8,629 nucleotides of DNA from an uncultured Flavobacteriales bacterium (lineage in GTDB: Bacteria; Bacteroidota; Bacteroidia; Flavobacteriales_D; Crocinitomicaceae), in contig CAIRMS010000264.1 of NCBI GenBank assembly GCA_903879765.1, forward strand, positions 1 to 8,629. Direction: 5' to 3'. A program made the translations under genes and the position numbers. The notes beneath the pieces are model-generated. The model did not search any database, was not told where the DNA came from, and was given only the letters and a program-made list of their open reading frames with translations. How positions within the stretch are numbered: the first letter of the stretch is position 1; each line of letters opens with the position of its first letter. Shown in pieces: positions 6,489 to 8,629 of this stretch.

Positions 6489-6515
6489 AAAAAACCGCCC
6501 ATTTCTGAGCGGTTT
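6487..6515 (-). terminator. Rho-independent terminator, bidirectional, strong on the minus strand
   Basis: An inverted repeat pairs 6492-6501 with 6506-6515 (AAACCGC against GCGGTTT, extended by two pairs across one C-A mismatch) around a TTTC loop. Read on the minus strand, the stem is followed by eight T residues (complement of 6487-6494), a classic intrinsic terminator 25 bases after the T9SS protein's stop. On the plus strand the stem serves the hydrolase gene but ends in only three T, so it is weaker there. Confidence 0.9.
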
Positions 6516-6539
6516 CCCAATTTAATGTATTTCTTGTTC

Positions 6540-8357
6540 TTAGTGTTGAACGATGAATTTACGTGTTTCAACAGTTGATCCATTTGTAAGGATTACTGTG
6601 TACATTCCGTTTGTCAAAGCTGCAGTGTTAAATGCTGTAGCAACACCGTTTACTGTTTGATTCGCAACAACTTTTCCAGTCAAGTCAATGATTTGAATTG
6701 TTCCTTCAGTCATGTTGCTTTCAATTGTAACCACATCTGAAGATGGGTTAGGGTAAACTGAAAGATTTGCGTTAGCTGATTCATCCAATCCTAATACACC
6801 CATGTTCATGCGGATAGCGAATGCGTTACCGTTAGAGTATGTAGCATCACCGATTAAGTGAATCATAGAAGCGTAAGATGGTTGAAGAACTGTCTCATCA
6901 TTTAAGATACGGATGATGTTCGTGTTTGAAGCATCTGTTTCTGTTAATACAGCTGCATAGTATGCGTCATCACCTAAAGCTACTGGTTGAGGGAAGAATA
7001 CAGTGATTTTTCCTGCTGCAACATCAGCTGCTGTAATCGTGTAGTAGTCACTTTCCGCAACATTACCATTTAAGTCAGTCAAGGATTGGAATCCGTCAGC
7101 GAAGAACGTTGTCGTGTCAATCATTGATACTTGAATAGATGTCCCTGCAGTTGTAGCACTTGAAATTCCGATTTCCAAAGAAACAACCACGTTGTTAGTG
7201 TTTCCACCGCGTAAGTGATACATGTTTGCGAAAATTGTTCCTGTAGGTGTATCAAATGAGTTAGATCCAAGCGTTGTTGTTACTTGCAATGACGCAGGAT
7301 TCACACCGATTCCATCCAATGCATATACACTGTTTGTTACTGCAAAGTTGCGGTTACCAGTATTATTTGCGAAGATAGGACTTCCAGCAGCTTCTTCCGT
7401 AGAAGAAATTGTGTAAACTCCATTGTATGTTCCTACTGCCAAAGATGGTGTTTCAGTAGCTCCATAAGATAATGTATCTCCTGATACGATTGTACCAACA
7501 GAATAGTTGTAGTTCAAACCAGCACCAAAACTCACGTTAGCAATAGTATTTGTGTTTGTAGCAGCACCGAAGTTCAATACACTTCCTCCGATATCATAAC
7601 TAGCATCTAAATGAGAAACGGGTGTTTTTCCGTACTCAATTCCAATATTGTTTGTTCCAACAACGAATGGAGCCAAAGATCGAAGGTCATATGCAGGTTG
7701 CTCAATGATTTTTAAGTCATCTACTAACCATGCGTAATCCCATGAACCTATGTAACGCAAACGAATTTTAACGTTCGCTTGTCCACCTGCTGCAGAAGTA
7801 ATATTTACTTGAGAAGTTTCTTGGTAAAGCGTGCTTGTTGCTTTGTCTAAGTTTACTTGAAACTGAACCCATGTAGCACCATTATCGTTACTTACCTCAA
7901 AGATTGTTTCAGTTGTTTGCCACATACGAACTCTTTGGTTAAACTCAAGAATTACGTTCGGGTAAGAAGAACAATCGATAGAACCAGTAAAGGTCATAAA
8001 TGCATCTTGATTACCATTGTTTGTTCCAACTAAATCCGAATCGAATAATGCATATCCGTTTTCGTTTGTTACAGTGTTGTTTGGATCAACCCATGCGCCT
8101 GTACTGTAACCCAGTGAAGTTGAGGTACTTGTTGAGATAACCCAGTCTTGGTTATCTTGGGTTGCGTTCGAAAACGCCCATTGTGAAGCAGTAGAAAAAT
8201 CATTTGACCAGATCGTCACCTTTTGCTGAGCAGTAGGTTTTACCGATGGTTGTTGAATGACTTCCACATTCATTTCTTTTGCTGCAAGTTTTTGTTTCTG
8301 CGCAGAAACACCAAGGCTTGCAAATGCCAAAACAGTTAATAAGTAGATTTTTTTCAT
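6540..8357 (-). CDS. Secreted surface protein with T9SS type A sorting domain
   Basis: The protein has 605 residues and is exported in two steps. A Sec signal peptide (MKKIYLLTVL start, probable cleavage after SAQ at 18-20) takes it to the periplasm. A C-terminal type IX sorting domain (about 526-605) then takes it across the outer membrane, after which it is normally cut off. The sorting domain shows LSVYPNPSSD (532-541), IQIIDLTGKVV (554-564), NGMYTVIL (583-590) and the end VETRKFIVQH (596-605). Residues 48-217 look like a jelly-roll, MAM-like or choice-of-anchor J-like module, from WSNDFS through GYALFDSD, LEFNQRVRMW and VSNDNGATW to WAWLVDDLKI-like strand residues (DYAWLVDDLKI, 207-217). 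Residues 222-520 are Thr/Asn/Gly-rich beta-sandwich repeats without recognised catalytic residues. Only one cysteine (129) is present in the mature chain. Adhesion or a cell-surface role is inferred. The gene stands alone with its own promoter-like sequence and terminator. Confidence 0.92.
   Translation of the reverse strand: MKKIYLLTVLAFASLGVSAQKQKLAAKEMNVEVIQQPSVKPTAQQKVTIWSNDFSTASQWAFSNATQDNQDWVISTSTSTSLGYSTGAWVDPNNTVTNENGYALFDSDLVGTNNGNQDAFMTFTGSIDCSSYPNVILEFNQRVRMWQTTETIFEVSNDNGATWVQFQVNLDKATSTLYQETSQVNITSAAGGQANVKIRLRYIGSWDYAWLVDDLKIIEQPAYDLRSLAPFVVGTNNIGIEYGKTPVSHLDASYDIGGSVLNFGAATNTNTIANVSFGAGLNYNYSVGTIVSGDTLSYGATETPSLAVGTYNGVYTISSTEEAAGSPIFANNTGNRNFAVTNSVYALDGIGVNPASLQVTTTLGSNSFDTPTGTIFANMYHLRGGNTNNVVVSLEIGISSATTAGTSIQVSMIDTTTFFADGFQSLTDLNGNVAESDYYTITAADVAAGKITVFFPQPVALGDDAYYAAVLTETDASNTNIIRILNDETVLQPSYASMIHLIGDATYSNGNAFAIRMNMGVLGLDESANANLSVYPNPSSDVVTIESNMTEGTIQIIDLTGKVVANQTVNGVATAFNTAALTNGMYTVILTNGSTVETRKFIVQH
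6543..6779 (-). other. T9SS type A C-terminal sorting domain coding segment
   Basis: This part encodes residues 527-605 of the large secreted protein, about 79 residues with the YPNP motif, the LTGKVV strand and the basic terminal KFIVQH. In Bacteroidetes such domains are recognised by the type IX outer-membrane translocon and usually replaced by a lipid anchor or released. It is evidence that the organism has a type IX system, although none of its genes is in the window. Confidence 0.88.
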
Positions 8358-8380
8358 AATTAATTAATTTATAAGTGAGG

Positions 8381-8411
8381 CGAATTTAATAAAAATTCTT
8401 ATGGTTACAAA
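8381..8411 (-). promoter_or_regulatory. Bacteroidetes-type promoter for the T9SS surface protein gene
   Basis: The minus strand has TTTG (8408-8411), then 19 bases, then TAAATTCG (8381-8388), which matches TAnnTTTG except for one base. Spacing fits the -33/-7 architecture. The start would fall near 8375, giving a leader of roughly 18 bases made almost only of A and T, without Shine-Dalgarno, as is common for well-expressed Bacteroidetes genes. The -33 element lies 10 bases after the stop of the gene upstream. Confidence 0.5.
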
Positions 8412-8420
8412 TAGTTTCCT

Positions 8421-8629
8421 TTAATAATCACGGTGAAACAAATATTCCGCAAGTTCTTCTAATTCTTTGTAGGAAACCTTGTCGGATAAACTCCTCAATG
8501 CACTCATTGCATGCGTATAATGCATAGACATTTCATTTTTACACCTCTCCTGAATGTTTAAGGATTCAAAAATGGAAATTGTTTGTGTTAATTTGTCTGT
8601 TGGATTTGGTTCGTTTTGTAATGAATCCA
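8421..8629 (-). CDS. Probable polyprenyl diphosphate synthase, C-terminal end (5' part beyond window)
   Basis: A frame with no stop enters from the right edge and ends at TAA 8421-8423, giving the last 68 residues of a protein. The visible part is helical and hydrophilic: a linker DSLQNEPNPTDKL, then ISIFESLNIQERCKNEM, HYTHAMSALRSLSDK and YKELEELAEYLFHRDY at the very end. The order (a helix ending in a short 'LNI' turn, a helix with H/Y-x3-A-x2-L, then L-x2-L-A-x-Y-L-x2-R-x-Y) resembles the C-terminus of Bacteroidetes isoprenyl diphosphate synthases, which build farnesyl, geranylgeranyl or longer chains. The catalytic DDxxD motifs would lie outside the window, so the family is a pattern-based guess. 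The stop is 63 bases before the T9SS gene's start, and no terminator hairpin is visible between them. Confidence 0.6.
   Translation of the reverse strand, partial: DSLQNEPNPTDKLTQTISIFESLNIQERCKNEMSMHYTHAMSALRSLSDKVSYKELEELAEYLFHRDY

Noticed and set aside
7222..7416. Plus-strand open frame of 64 codons
   Set aside because: It is antisense to the T9SS protein in a low-complexity, Thr/Asn-rich region and has no start context.
8358..8371. TTAATTAA-type palindromic repeat directly before the T9SS gene's start as a possible operator
   Set aside because: It is pure A/T and fits the usual AT-rich leader of Bacteroidetes genes; no flanking symmetry supports a specific binding site.
1..8629. CRISPR array, insertion sequence, tRNA, prophage or defence system
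   Set aside because: No repeat-spacer pattern, terminal inverted repeats, transposase, tRNA-like fold or phage gene was seen; almost all sequence is occupied by ordinary genes with short gaps.

Overview
The window looks like a piece of the chromosome of a Bacteroidetes bacterium, most likely from the Flavobacteriales (a Crocinitomicaceae/Fluviicola-type organism is my guess). Three things point there. The DNA is AT-rich and most genes lack Shine-Dalgarno sequences. Several starts are preceded by the Bacteroidetes -7 promoter element TAnnTTTG. One large secreted protein ends in a type IX secretion (T9SS) type A sorting domain. No phage, insertion sequence, CRISPR, tRNA or rRNA is visible, and the content is ordinary chromosomal metabolism and envelope genes.

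Layout. Positions 1-3099 are a minus-strand block, transcribed right to left: anmK (anhydro-N-acetylmuramic acid kinase), then a Glu/Leu/Phe/Val dehydrogenase, then, after three bases, the N-terminal half of an NhaD-type Na+/H+ antiporter that runs off the left edge. Positions 3158-4844 are a plus-strand pair: an acyl-CoA dehydrogenase and a 3-hydroxyanthranilate 3,4-dioxygenase 19 bases behind it. A small minus-strand lipoprotein gene (4863-5294) converges on this pair and is divergent from a second plus-strand pair (5362-6488). That pair is a heavy-metal-associated (HMA) lipoprotein overlapping by one base (TGATG) with a YbfF-like alpha/beta hydrolase. A compact terminator hairpin (6487-6515) separates the hydrolase from a large minus-strand T9SS-sorted surface or secreted protein (6540-8357). 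At the right edge is the C-terminal end of what is probably a polyprenyl diphosphate synthase on the minus strand.

Functional links are loose. AnmK salvages peptidoglycan amino sugar. The amino-acid dehydrogenase and the antiporter are probably co-transcribed, joining amino-acid nitrogen/redox metabolism with sodium and pH homeostasis. The dioxygenase belongs to the kynurenine route of tryptophan breakdown or NAD synthesis, but no other kynurenine gene is in view. I found no convincing undescribed system. The points most worth a second look are the dehydrogenase's ambiguous substrate pocket, the tightly packed facing promoters between anmK and the acyl-CoA dehydrogenase, the coupled HMA-lipoprotein/hydrolase pair, and the terminator that shares bases with a stop codon.
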